Positions 33,979 to 42,335 of a DNA stretch of 64,000 bases are shown here, piece by piece. The notes under the pieces are model-generated. The model was given only the letters and a program-made list of their open reading frames with translations. It had not been told where the DNA came from and did not search any database. Within the stretch, counting starts at the first letter, position 1, and each line of letters starts with the position of its first letter. Source of the DNA: Azospirillum sp. TSH100 (GTDB taxonomy: Bacteria > Pseudomonadota > Alphaproteobacteria > Azospirillales > Azospirillaceae); assembly GCF_004923295.1 (NCBI RefSeq), contig NZ_CP039637.1, positions 124,001 to 188,000 on the forward strand. The letters run 5' to 3'. The position numbers and the translations under genes are program-made.

Positions 33979-35781
33979 GTGACCGCACTCCCCCCGATTG
34001 CCAACGCTCCGATCATCAGTGCCAAACCGCCGGGTGGTGTTCCCGCGCGCAGCATCCATCCTGGCTCCGGTCGCCGCAAGACGCGCGATCAACAGAAAGG
34101 CCGGCAGGTCGATCCAGTCAGCCTTGACGAGGTTCGGGCACTTCTCGGCGACCGCTCCCGTCAGTCGGATCTGCTGATCGAGCATCTCCACCTGCTTCAG
34201 GACCATTACGGCTGCCTGCATGCCCGCCATCTCGCCGCCTTGGCGAAGGAGATGCGGCTGGCGCTGGTCGAGGTGTTCGAGGTGGCGTCCTTCTACGCCC
34301 ATTTCGACATCGTGATGGATGGCGAGCCGGCTCCGCCGAAGCTGACCATCCGTGTGTGCGACTCCCTGAGCTGCGCGCTGGCCGGGGCCGAACAGCTCCA
34401 TGACGCGCTGAAGGCCGGTGTCGACGAGCGCGAGGTCCGCGTCGTGCGCGCGCCCTGCATGGGTGGCTGCAACAATGCCCCCGTCGTGGCGATCGGCCAT
34501 GCCCCGCACGAGAACGCGACGGTCGACAGCGTGCTCGATGCCGTGGCCCATGGCCATGTCCACCCGGACATTCCCGACTATATGGGCTTCGACGACTACA
34601 TCCGCGGCGGCGGCTACAAGATGCTGGCCGAATGCCTGAACGGCGCGCGCGACGTCGATGCGGTGCTGAAGGGGCTGGAGGATTCCAGCATCCGCGGCCT
34701 GGGCGGCGCCGGTTTCCCCACCGGCCTGAAATGGCGCTATGTCCGGGCGGAGCCGGGACCACGCCTGATGGCGATCAACGGCGACGAGGGCGAGCCCGGC
34801 ACCTTCAAGGATCGCTTCCATCTGGAACGCGATCCGCACCGCTTCCTGGAAGGAATGCTGATCGGTGCCTGGACGGTGGAGGCGACCGACGTCTACATCT
34901 ACCTGCGCGACGAATATCCGCAATGCCGGGAAATCCTGCTGCGTGAGATTCCGAAGGTCGAGGCCGCCGGCTTCGCCCGCCACACCCGCATCCATCTCCG
35001 CCGCGGTGCCGGCGCCTATATCTGCGGCGAGGAATCGGCGATGCTGGAGAGCATCGAGGGCAAACGCGGGCTGCCGCGGCACAAGCCACCCTTCCCGTCT
35101 GTGGTCGGCCTGTTCGGCCGCCCGACCCTGATCAACAACATCGAGACGGTGTTCTGGGTCCGCGAAATCCTGGAGAAGGGCGGGGCGTGGTTCGCCAGTC
35201 ACGGCATGAATGGGCGCAAGGGCTTGCGCACCTTCTCGGTCTCCGGCCGGGTGAAGGAGCCGGGAGTCAAGCTGGCCCCGGCCGGCATCACCCTGCAGGA
35301 ACTGATCGAGCAATATTGCGGTGGCATGGCCGACGGCCACACGTTGAAGGGCTATCTGCCCGGTGGCCCGTCCGGCGGCATCCTGCCGGCGTCGATGGCG
35401 AACATTCCGCTCGATTTCGGCACGCTGGAACCGCACGGCTCCTTCATCGGCTCGGCCGCCGTGGTCGTGCTGTCCGACAAGGACAACATGCGCGACGTGG
35501 CGCTCAACCTCCTGAAATTCTTCGAGGACGAGAGCTGTGGCCAATGCACCCCCTGCCGGGTCGGCACCGAGAAGGCCGTGCGCCTGATCAGCGAGCCTGA
35601 ATGGGACGAAGAGTTGTTGACGGCGCTCGCCACCGTCATGGGCGACGCCTCGATCTGCGGGCTGGGGCAGGCGGCGATGAACCCGATCAAGCTGGTGATG
35701 AAGCATTTCCGCGAGGACTTCGTGTCGCGCCAGGGCACGGCCCAGAGTGCCGCCCAGGGCGCAACCGGATCGCAGGGGTAA
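33979..35781 (+). CDS. NAD-dependent formate dehydrogenase beta subunit (NuoE-NuoF fusion, Fdh1B-like)
   Basis: A 600-residue protein. Residues about 48-190 form a NuoE-like thioredoxin-fold domain whose [2Fe-2S] cysteines are in VCDSLSCAL and APCMGGCNNAP. The rest is NuoF-like: FMN/NADH motifs GLGGAGFPTGLKWRYVR and INGDEGEPGTFKDR, then YICGEESAMLESIEGKRG, and the [4Fe-4S] motif ESCGQCTPCRVGT. It passes formate electrons from the alpha subunit to NAD+ in the cytoplasm. The start is taken at GTG 33979; the first 45 residues are unconserved and the true start could be later. The alpha gene follows 10 bases downstream. Confidence 0.9.
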   Translation: MTALPPIANAPIISAKPPGGVPARSIHPGSGRRKTRDQQKGRQVDPVSLDEVRALLGDRSRQSDLLIEHLHLLQDHYGCLHARHLAALAKEMRLALVEVFEVASFYAHFDIVMDGEPAPPKLTIRVCDSLSCALAGAEQLHDALKAGVDEREVRVVRAPCMGGCNNAPVVAIGHAPHENATVDSVLDAVAHGHVHPDIPDYMGFDDYIRGGGYKMLAECLNGARDVDAVLKGLEDSSIRGLGGAGFPTGLKWRYVRAEPGPRLMAINGDEGEPGTFKDRFHLERDPHRFLEGMLIGAWTVEATDVYIYLRDEYPQCREILLREIPKVEAAGFARHTRIHLRRGAGAYICGEESAMLESIEGKRGLPRHKPPFPSVVGLFGRPTLINNIETVFWVREILEKGGAWFASHGMNGRKGLRTFSVSGRVKEPGVKLAPAGITLQELIEQYCGGMADGHTLKGYLPGGPSGGILPASMANIPLDFGTLEPHGSFIGSAAVVVLSDKDNMRDVALNLLKFFEDESCGQCTPCRVGTEKAVRLISEPEWDEELLTALATVMGDASICGLGQAAMNPIKLVMKHFREDFVSRQGTAQSAAQGATGSQG

Positions 35782-35791
35782 GGAGACCGAC

Positions 35792-38563
35792 ATGTCCAAC
35801 GGCATCAGCTTTACCCTGGACGGCGCGGAAGTCGTCGCACAGCACGGCGAGACCATCTGGCAGGTCGCCACGCGCCTGGGCACCGAGATCCCGCATCTCT
35901 GCCACCGGCCGGAGCCGGGATACCGCCCCGATGGCAACTGCCGCGCCTGCATGGTGGAGATCGAGGGGGAGCGCGTGCTCGCCGCCTCCTGCATCCGCAA
36001 ACCCAAGCCCGGTATGACCGTGCGCACCGCGTCGGAGCGGGCCAAGGCGTCGCGCAAGCTGGTCTTCGAACTGCTGCTCGCCGACCAGCCGGAGCGGGAG
36101 AGCGCACACGACCCCAACTCCACCTTCTGGAACTGGGCCGACAAGGTCGAGATCGCCGGCAGCCGCTTCCCCGCCGTGGACCGGCCGACCAAGACCGACG
36201 ATCGGTCGCATCCGGCGATGGCGGTCCAGCTCGACGCCTGCATCCACTGCAACCTGTGCGTCCGCGCCTGCCGCGAGGTCCAGGTCAACGACGTTATCGG
36301 CATGGCGGCGCGCGGGCATCTGGAAAAGATCGTCTTCGATTTCGACGACCCGATGGGCCAGTCCACCTGCGTCGCCTGCGGTGAGTGCGTGCAGGCCTGC
36401 CCGACTGGGGCGCTGATGCCGGCAACCCTGGTGGACGAGAAGGGCGTCTACGCCAACGCGCCCGACCGCGAGGTGGACTCGGTCTGCCCCTATTGCGGCG
36501 TCGGCTGCCAGCTGACTTACAAGATCAAGGACAACAAGATCGTCGCCGTCGATGGCAAGGACGGCCCGTCGAACCAGAACCGCCTGTGCGTGAAAGGCCG
36601 TTTCGGTTTCGATTACGCCCATCACGGCGACCGCCTGACCGTGCCGCTGATCCGCAAGGAGGGCGTGTCGAAGCACGACGTCGACATCGACCCGATGAAC
36701 CCCTTCACCCATTTCCGCGAAGCGAGCTGGGACGAGGCGCTGGCGGTGGCGGCCGGTGGCCTGCGCAAGATCCGCGACGAGCGTGGCGGCAATGCGCTGG
36801 CCGGCTTCGGATCGGCCAAGGGGTCGAACGAGGAGGCCTATCTGTTCCAGAAGCTGGTGCGCACCGGCTTCGGTACCAACAACGTCGACCATTGCACGCG
36901 GCTCTGCCACGCCTCGTCGGTGGCTGCCCTGATCGAGGGCGTCGGGTCGGGGGCGGTGTCGGCGCCCTTCATGGCGGCGGAGGATGCCGAGGTCATCGTC
37001 ATCATTGGCGCCAACCCGACGGAGAACCATCCCGTCGCCGCGACCTTCTTCAAGAATGCGGCGGAGCGCGGGGCCAAGCTGATCGTCATGGATCCGCGCG
37101 GCCTCGCCATGGCGCGCCATGCCACGCACATGCTGCAATTCACGCCCGGCCGCGACGTGTCGATGCTGAACGCGATCCTCCATACCATCATCGCGGAGGG
37201 GCTCTACGACCGCCAGTATGTCCAGGCCAACACCGAGGATTTCGAGGCGCTGGCCGAGACGGTCAAGGACTATCCGCCGGAGGAGATGGAGAAGGTCTGC
37301 GGCATCCCGGCCGCCACCCTGCGCGAGGTGGCGCGGCTGTTCGCCCGGTCCAAGGCGTCGATCATCTTCTGGGGCATGGGCGTGTCGCAGCACATCCACG
37401 GCACCGACAACAGCCGCTGCCTGATCGCGCTGTCGCTGATCACCGGTCAGATCGGGCGTCCCGGCACCGGCCTGCACCCGCTACGTGGCCAGAACAATGT
37501 CCAGGGCGCCTCCGACGCCGGCCTGATCCCGATGTTCTATCCCGACTACAAGTCGGTCGAGGATCCGAAGGTTCAGTCCTTCTACGAGAATTACTGGGGC
37601 ACCAAGCTGGACGGCAAGCGTGGCCTGACGGTGGTCGAGATCATGGACGCCATCCATGACAACCGGATCAAGGGCCTCTACATCGAGGGCGAGAACCCGG
37701 CGATGTCCGACCCGGACGTGACCCACGCCCGCGAGGCGCTGGCCATGCTCGACCATCTTGTGGTGCAGGACATCTTCCTGACCGAGACGGCGAAATACGC
37801 CGACGTGGTTCTGCCGGCCTCGGCATGGCCAGAGAAGGACGGCACCGTCATCAACACCAACCGGCAGGTCCAGATGGGCCGCGCCGCGGTGCCGCTGCCG
37901 GGCGAGGCGCGCCAGGATCTGTGGATCATCCAGGACATGGCGCGCGGGCTGGGCCTGAACTGGAACTACAGCCACGTATCGGAGGTGTTCACCGAGATGG
38001 TCGGTGCCATGCCGTCGCTCGCCAACATCACCTGGGAGCGGGTGGAGCGCGAAGGCTCCGTCACCTATCCGGTGGACGGACCGGATCAGCCCGGCCACGA
38101 CATCGTCTTCGGCAACGGTTTCCCGACCAAGTCCGGACGTGGCCGCTTCGTGCCGGCGCGGCCGATCAATCCGGCGGAAACCCCGGACCTCGACTATCCG
38201 CTGGTTCTTACCACTGGCCGCCAGTTGGAGCATTGGCACACCGGGTCGATGACCCGGCGGTCCAGCGTCCTGGACGCAGTGGAGCCGGAGGCGGTCGCCT
38301 ATGTCTCCCCACACGACCTCACCCGCGCCGGAATGAGGACCGGCGACTACATGCTGGTTTCGAGCCGCCGCGGCACCATCCGGCTGAAGGCCCGCATCGA
38401 CGACCGGATGCCGGTGGGGCTGGTCTTCATCCCCTTCGCCTACGCCGAAGCGGCGGCGAATGTGCTGACCAACCCGCAGCTCGACCCCTTCGGCAAGATC
38501 CCGGAGTTCAAATACTGCGCGATCAGGATCGAGAAGGCGCAGATGGCCGAGGCGGCGGAGTAG
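35792..38563 (+). CDS. NAD-dependent formate dehydrogenase alpha subunit (Mo/W-bis-MGD, Fdh1A-like)
   Basis: A 923-residue catalytic subunit. In order: an N-terminal [2Fe-2S] ferredoxin domain (HLCHRPEP, GNCRACMVEI), two [4Fe-4S] motifs (CIHCNLCVRACREVQ, CVACGECVQACPTGA), the proximal cluster CPYCGVGC, and the molybdopterin domain. The metal-ligand cysteine lies in VDHCTRLCHAS, aligned with the selenocysteine of FdhF. The C-terminal cofactor-capping domain has LTTGRQLEHWHTGSMTRRS. It oxidises formate to CO2, the last step of the C1 pathway encoded in this window. Mo versus W cannot be told from sequence. Confidence 0.92.
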   Translation: MSNGISFTLDGAEVVAQHGETIWQVATRLGTEIPHLCHRPEPGYRPDGNCRACMVEIEGERVLAASCIRKPKPGMTVRTASERAKASRKLVFELLLADQPERESAHDPNSTFWNWADKVEIAGSRFPAVDRPTKTDDRSHPAMAVQLDACIHCNLCVRACREVQVNDVIGMAARGHLEKIVFDFDDPMGQSTCVACGECVQACPTGALMPATLVDEKGVYANAPDREVDSVCPYCGVGCQLTYKIKDNKIVAVDGKDGPSNQNRLCVKGRFGFDYAHHGDRLTVPLIRKEGVSKHDVDIDPMNPFTHFREASWDEALAVAAGGLRKIRDERGGNALAGFGSAKGSNEEAYLFQKLVRTGFGTNNVDHCTRLCHASSVAALIEGVGSGAVSAPFMAAEDAEVIVIIGANPTENHPVAATFFKNAAERGAKLIVMDPRGLAMARHATHMLQFTPGRDVSMLNAILHTIIAEGLYDRQYVQANTEDFEALAETVKDYPPEEMEKVCGIPAATLREVARLFARSKASIIFWGMGVSQHIHGTDNSRCLIALSLITGQIGRPGTGLHPLRGQNNVQGASDAGLIPMFYPDYKSVEDPKVQSFYENYWGTKLDGKRGLTVVEIMDAIHDNRIKGLYIEGENPAMSDPDVTHAREALAMLDHLVVQDIFLTETAKYADVVLPASAWPEKDGTVINTNRQVQMGRAAVPLPGEARQDLWIIQDMARGLGLNWNYSHVSEVFTEMVGAMPSLANITWERVEREGSVTYPVDGPDQPGHDIVFGNGFPTKSGRGRFVPARPINPAETPDLDYPLVLTTGRQLEHWHTGSMTRRSSVLDAVEPEAVAYVSPHDLTRAGMRTGDYMLVSSRRGTIRLKARIDDRMPVGLVFIPFAYAEAAANVLTNPQLDPFGKIPEFKYCAIRIEKAQMAEAAE

Positions 38564-38583
38564 CGGCGTTAAAACCGGTCCCG

Positions 38584-38609
38584 CAGGCGGCGGCGCGTGC
38601 CGCCGCCTG
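38584..38609 (+). terminator. Terminator hairpin after the formate dehydrogenase operon
   Basis: CAGGCGGCGGC (38584-38594) and GCCGCCGCCTG (38599-38609) form a perfect 11 bp stem with a GCGT loop, between the fdh alpha gene and a convergent aldolase gene. No T run is present, so it could act in both directions with Rho or as a transcript-stabilising stem. Confidence 0.6.
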
Positions 38610-38635
38610 TGGCCCCACGGCTGGCCTTGCTGCCA

Positions 38636-39079
38636 TCATGACGGTTCCCGTGCGCCGGTCAGCACCACGCCGACGCCGGCCGCCTGCGCAACGATCTCCA
38701 GCTTTTCCACCTGCACCCGGGCGAAGACCGCCTGCGGCGGCGAAAGGCACAGACCCAGCAGCTTCTCCGCCAGCACCTCCAACAGCTGGATGTGAGGGCT
38801 GCGCGTGAAGGCCTCCACGCCCTGGATCAGGTATTCATAAGAGACCACGGCGTCGAGGTCGTCGAGGAAGGGGCGGTTCGGCACCTCCACCGTGACGGTC
38901 AGGCTGACGCGCACACGCTGGGTGCGGGTCTTTTCGTGGTCCCAGACGCCGATGCGGAAATCGCCGACATAGTCGCGCAGCACCAGATCATAGCGGCGCA
39001 TCAGAGCGGCCGTGCGCGGTGGCGGTGGCCGCAGGACATTCATGATGCTGCTGTAGCCACTTTGAGAGTCGTCCGGCAT
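38636..39079 (-). CDS. Dihydroneopterin aldolase (FolB)-family protein
   Basis: A 147-residue protein. DLVLRDYVGDFRIGVWDHEK and VSYEYLIQGVEAFTRSPHIQLLEVLAEKL match the FolB tunnel-fold family, with the catalytic Glu in LLEVLAE. FolB cleaves dihydroneopterin to 6-hydroxymethyldihydropterin, the branch point for folate and H4MPT. Inside an H4MPT gene cluster it probably supplies the pterin for methanopterin. ATG 39079 has a GAGGGCCAGGA site upstream. Confidence 0.75.
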   Translation of the reverse strand: MPDDSQSGYSSIMNVLRPPPPRTAALMRRYDLVLRDYVGDFRIGVWDHEKTRTQRVRVSLTVTVEVPNRPFLDDLDAVVSYEYLIQGVEAFTRSPHIQLLEVLAEKLLGLCLSPPQAVFARVQVEKLEIVAQAAGVGVVLTGAREPS

Positions 39080-39110
39080 TTCCTGGCCCTCCCCACCGCC
39101 TGCTGCCCGT

Positions 39111-39614
39111 TTACCGCTTTCCCGGCGCATGCTCCGCCAGCCGATGCTCGACCAGCCAGCCGATGCCGCGCGACCAGGCGGTCGCGGTGTCGCCGCGGAT
39201 GTCGCCGCGGGCGGTCGTCACCACTTGGCCGGTGCCGACATCCTCGACCACCACGCCGATCCACAGGATCAGGCTGCTGATCTTGCGGACGATGCCGAAG
39301 ACGACCAGATCGGCCCCGGCAGCTTGGGCGATGCCGCGCTCGCAGCCATTGCAGGACCGGATCACCGTCCCCGGCCTCACCAGCCCTGCGGTGGCCGCGT
39401 CTCCGATCACGTCATACCCCTTGGCATCCAGGGCGCGACGCAACTCCGCACTGATCCGCTTCAGCCGCTCCGCATGCTCCGCCGACGGAGGCTCGCCGCT
39501 GCTGTCCTCCAGTTCCAGATCCAGGACCAGCGTCCGGGCCGACGCGGGCACCGCTGGGAGGGCTGCCATCACAGCGATGATAGCGGCTCCGGTCCACCTC
39601 CCCGCATGATCCAT
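39111..39614 (-). CDS. Periplasmic DUF3280/DUF2380-like protein
   Basis: A 167-residue protein with a signal peptide (AAIIAVMAALPAVPASA). The mature part, TLVLDLELEDSSGEPPSAEH, contains RTLVLDLELED and AGADLVVFGIVRKISSLILWI, typical of the DUF2380/DUF3280 group of lipoprotein-associated curli/LpoB-like folds. ATG 39614 has AGGAG seven bases upstream. From memory, members recur beside PQQ alcohol-dehydrogenase clusters. Its role there is unknown. Two Cys (SCNGCERG) may form a disulfide. Confidence 0.6.
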   Translation of the reverse strand: MDHAGRWTGAAIIAVMAALPAVPASARTLVLDLELEDSSGEPPSAEHAERLKRISAELRRALDAKGYDVIGDAATAGLVRPGTVIRSCNGCERGIAQAAGADLVVFGIVRKISSLILWIGVVVEDVGTGQVVTTARGDIRGDTATAWSRGIGWLVEHRLAEHAPGKR

Positions 39615-39680
39615 CGGGCTTCTCCTTTTGCGCAGCGGTTGCGATTGCGCAGAATTGTTGGCAAGGCCATCATTCTTGGC

Positions 39681-40331
39681 ATGCAACGACAATCCTCCGC
39701 CATCGGACCCGCCTTCGCCGCCGTCTTGCCCGCCGTCTTGGCTGCGGCTGTGTCCATCGGGCTTCCTGCAGCCGCTGATGCGCAGGACCCGAAGAATCCC
39801 GACTGGCCCTGCCAGCAGATCCTGGTCCCGACCCTGTCGCCGGCCTCCGTCTGGGACGGCCCGTCGATCGATAGGCTGGGGGACGAATGGCAGCGCGACC
39901 CGGCGGTCGCCACCCTGGTCCGGCAGGCGACCGACGACAGCGTCGACCCCGCCACACTGGAACAGCAGGCCGAGGCGCTGGCCGGTCCGGCCAAGGAAGG
40001 TGCGGAGCAGGAGCGCGACCGCAAACTGGCCCAGGTATTCGCCGGGACCTTCCAGACCCTGGACCGCCAGCGCACCGCCGCCATCGCCTCCATTGAACGC
40101 TACGCCAAGCACCAGCGTGCCTTGCGCGACCGCATCGCCGCCGCTTTGCGCGATCTCGATGCGGCATCGGGCGATCCGGCCCGCGCAAAGGAGATCAAGG
40201 ACGCCATCGCCTGGGACCGCCGAATCCTCGATGACCGCCGCCGGTCGCAGACCGCGGTGTGCGAGCAGCCGGCCCGGATCGAGCAGCGGCTGGGCCAGAT
40301 CGCCCGGATGCTGTCGGCGCTGCTGTCCTGA
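39681..40331 (+). CDS. Predicted periplasmic protein of unknown function, xox-cluster associated
   Basis: A 216-residue protein with a signal peptide (AFAAVLPAVLAAAVSIGLPA, cleavage near ADA). The mature part starts DPKNPDWPCQQILVPTLSP and has a conserved-looking WDGPSID. A long helical, Arg- and Gln-rich region (KEGAEQERDRKLAQVFAG, then QTLDRQRTAAIASIERYAK) suggests a coiled coil. There are only two Cys. I do not recognise the family. It is the only rightward gene between leftward xox-cluster genes and ends 9 bases from the xoxJ-like stop. Confidence 0.6.
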   Translation: MQRQSSAIGPAFAAVLPAVLAAAVSIGLPAAADAQDPKNPDWPCQQILVPTLSPASVWDGPSIDRLGDEWQRDPAVATLVRQATDDSVDPATLEQQAEALAGPAKEGAEQERDRKLAQVFAGTFQTLDRQRTAAIASIERYAKHQRALRDRIAAALRDLDAASGDPARAKEIKDAIAWDRRILDDRRRSQTAVCEQPARIEQRLGQIARMLSALLS

Positions 40332-40340
40332 GCGGGGCAA

Positions 40341-41666
40341 TCAGTTCGCCACCTTCGATGGAAGACTGGGTTCCGGTTCCACCGTGACCAGCTCGTGCCC
40401 AGCGGCCGTCCAGCCTTCGGTGCCGGCCGGGAACCATTTGACGGTCTGATAGCCGAGCGAGAGCGCGCGCTTGGCGGCGTTCCAGCTCATCCAGCAATCG
40501 GGCTGGCAGAACACCACCAGCGGGTGCTTGCGGTCGCCACCGGTCAACGCCTCCAGGCTGGTGCGGAAATAGGCTTCCTGTTCGGCCGATGGGGCGCCAT
40601 AGCCGACATTCGGCAGCCAATGCGCACCGGGAAGGCTGCGATGCCGCGGCGGCACCCACCGGCTCTCCGCCGTCAGCCCCTCCGGTTTAGGTGGTGTCGG
40701 CAGCACGTCGATCAGTAGGGCGCCGGCTTTCGTCAGCCGCTCCACCTCCGCCGGTCCCACCGTTTCGGCCCCGCGCAGGCCGGTCGGCGTGGGAGACCGG
40801 TAATCGGCCATGCGAAAGCCGTCCGGCTCCGTCACCTCTGCCCGGATGCTCCCGTCGTCTTTGACGAGTGGGACGTGGTATTCGGCGAGGATGCGGTCGA
40901 TGTCGCCCTGACGGCGGACGATGAAGTCGTTCAGCCAATGCCGCCAGTCGGGCTCGTCCGGGCGGATCCCCATGGAGATCATATATTGGAAGTGCGAAGC
41001 TCCCGGCTCGTCCATCAGCGGCACGACCACCAGCGGCACCTGCTGCCGAAGGGCGAAGTAGCCGGCAATCGGCCCCCAGACGATGGCCGCATCGGTGCGC
41101 GCCGCGGCAACGTCCTCCACCGCCTGCTGAGCTGGATGGTGGGCACGGGTGTCGGTGTCGAGCTGGTAGGGTTCGAGGTTGGTCAGCCCGTGGTGCAGCA
41201 TCACCGCGGATGGCGGGGTGCGGGCGACGACGCCGATGCGGGCGCCTTGCAGCGACGGATCGGCCAGACTCTTCGCGGTGATCCCGGAATCCTTCCGGTA
41301 GATCAACGCATAGGTCGAGCGGTAATAGGGGTTGGTGTTCTGCATCAGCTCTTCGCCGACCGCCGTCCCCATCACCAGATCGCATTGCCGGGTGCGCAAC
41401 GTATTGCGGACGAAGCCGATGGTCTGTGGCCACCATGTGAAGGTCAGTGGCACCTTCAGATCGTCGGCGATCAGCTGGGCGATCCTGTTCTCGAACCCTT
41501 CGCCGCGGTCGTTGGAAAAGGGAAGCAGGTTGGCATCGGCGCAGACGCGCAGCACGTCGGTCGGGATGCCCTCTGCCGCGCCGGCAGACTGGCCGAAGGA
41601 TGCCGCCGCGCAGAGCGCGACGGCCAGCAGCAGGGCACGTCTGGAAAAGCGGGGCCGGCGGATCAT
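40341..41666 (-). CDS. XoxJ/MxaJ-like periplasmic binding protein fused to a PQQ-associated CXXCW rhodanese-like domain
   Basis: A 441-residue protein. After a signal peptide (RALLLAVALCAAASFGQSAGA) comes a solute-binding domain (LRVCADANLLPFSNDRGEGF, then DLVMGTAVGEELMQ) typical of the quinoprotein-dehydrogenase-associated XoxJ/MxaJ group. From about residue 295 a second domain follows, ending with CQPDCWMSWNAAKRAL (Cys387, Cys391, Trp392), the hallmark of the PQQ-associated CXXCW family. These are usually separate genes, so this is a fusion. XoxJ is thought to help activate XoxF. It lies 7 bases after xoxG on the same strand. Confidence 0.85.
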   Translation of the reverse strand: MIRRPRFSRRALLLAVALCAAASFGQSAGAAEGIPTDVLRVCADANLLPFSNDRGEGFENRIAQLIADDLKVPLTFTWWPQTIGFVRNTLRTRQCDLVMGTAVGEELMQNTNPYYRSTYALIYRKDSGITAKSLADPSLQGARIGVVARTPPSAVMLHHGLTNLEPYQLDTDTRAHHPAQQAVEDVAAARTDAAIVWGPIAGYFALRQQVPLVVVPLMDEPGASHFQYMISMGIRPDEPDWRHWLNDFIVRRQGDIDRILAEYHVPLVKDDGSIRAEVTEPDGFRMADYRSPTPTGLRGAETVGPAEVERLTKAGALLIDVLPTPPKPEGLTAESRWVPPRHRSLPGAHWLPNVGYGAPSAEQEAYFRTSLEALTGGDRKHPLVVFCQPDCWMSWNAAKRALSLGYQTVKWFPAGTEGWTAAGHELVTVEPEPSLPSKVAN

Positions 41667-41673
41667 GCCATGC

Positions 41674-42237
41674 TCACGACGGCGTCTTGAACCGTTCGGG
41701 CCGGCCGCGGCCGATCTTGTCATCCGACCGCGCCTTCAGATAGCGGTAGATGTCGGCGAGGTTCAGCATCACGTTGGGATCGGACCCGAAGGTCGGCATC
41801 ACCTTGTCGCCGGTCGCACCCATATTCTTGCGGCCATTGGTCACCACGTCGGTGAACTGCCAATAATCCATCCGCTTCAGCGAATCGGCCAGTGCCGGCG
41901 CGAAGGAGGAACCGAGCCCGTCCGGTCCGTGGCAGACATGGCAGGACGAGGCGTAGCGCCGATAGCCGTTGTAGGTTCCCTGGTCCACCTTGCCGTCCCG
42001 TACCGTGTAGAGCGGCACGCCCTGGTCGTCTACCAACTCCTCCGGGTCGGCAGCCTTAGCTTCCTGTGGTGCGTCTGTACCGCTTGGCGGTTGGGCCGCC
42101 GTGTTTTGGGTCTGGTTCGGTGGTGTCTGGTTTTGGGCCGGCTTCTGTGCGGCATCCTGCTGGCCGAATGCGGTGCCGAGGGTCACGGTTGCGGTGAACC
42201 CCACGGCGACGCACAGCCCGGTCAGGTATCTGGGCAT
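41674..42237 (-). CDS. xoxG: c-type cytochrome, electron acceptor for XoxF (XoxG-like)
   Basis: A 187-residue periplasmic protein. A signal peptide (YLTGLCVAVGFTATVTLGTAFG) is followed by a Gln/Pro/Thr-rich linker, then a single haem domain with CHVCHGPDG; the axial Met is probably in DKVMPTFGSD. It belongs to the methanol-metabolism-related cytochrome group that takes electrons from PQQ methanol dehydrogenase. ATG 42237 has GGGAGA upstream; GTG 42255 is less likely. It is located 98 bases after xoxF in the same direction. Confidence 0.85.
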   Translation of the reverse strand: MPRYLTGLCVAVGFTATVTLGTAFGQQDAAQKPAQNQTPPNQTQNTAAQPPSGTDAPQEAKAADPEELVDDQGVPLYTVRDGKVDQGTYNGYRRYASSCHVCHGPDGLGSSFAPALADSLKRMDYWQFTDVVTNGRKNMGATGDKVMPTFGSDPNVMLNLADIYRYLKARSDDKIGRGRPERFKTPS

Positions 42238-42335
42238 CTTGCTCTGTCTCCCCACTGCCTTTATGCGTAGGCGCCATCAGCTTGGATGAGGGCGGGCGAC
42301 GGCTCCCCTTTGGGGAACCGGCGCCCGTTCGTGCG

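Noticed and set aside
34400..34500. Complex I genes rather than formate dehydrogenase
   Set aside because: NuoE and NuoF are fused and followed directly by a formate-dehydrogenase alpha subunit with a CPYCGVGC cluster; no other nuo genes are near.
33499..36366. 955-residue minus-strand frame across the DeoR-family gene and formate dehydrogenase
   Set aside because: It crosses several real genes and an intergenic terminator and has no recognisable domain; a shadow frame.
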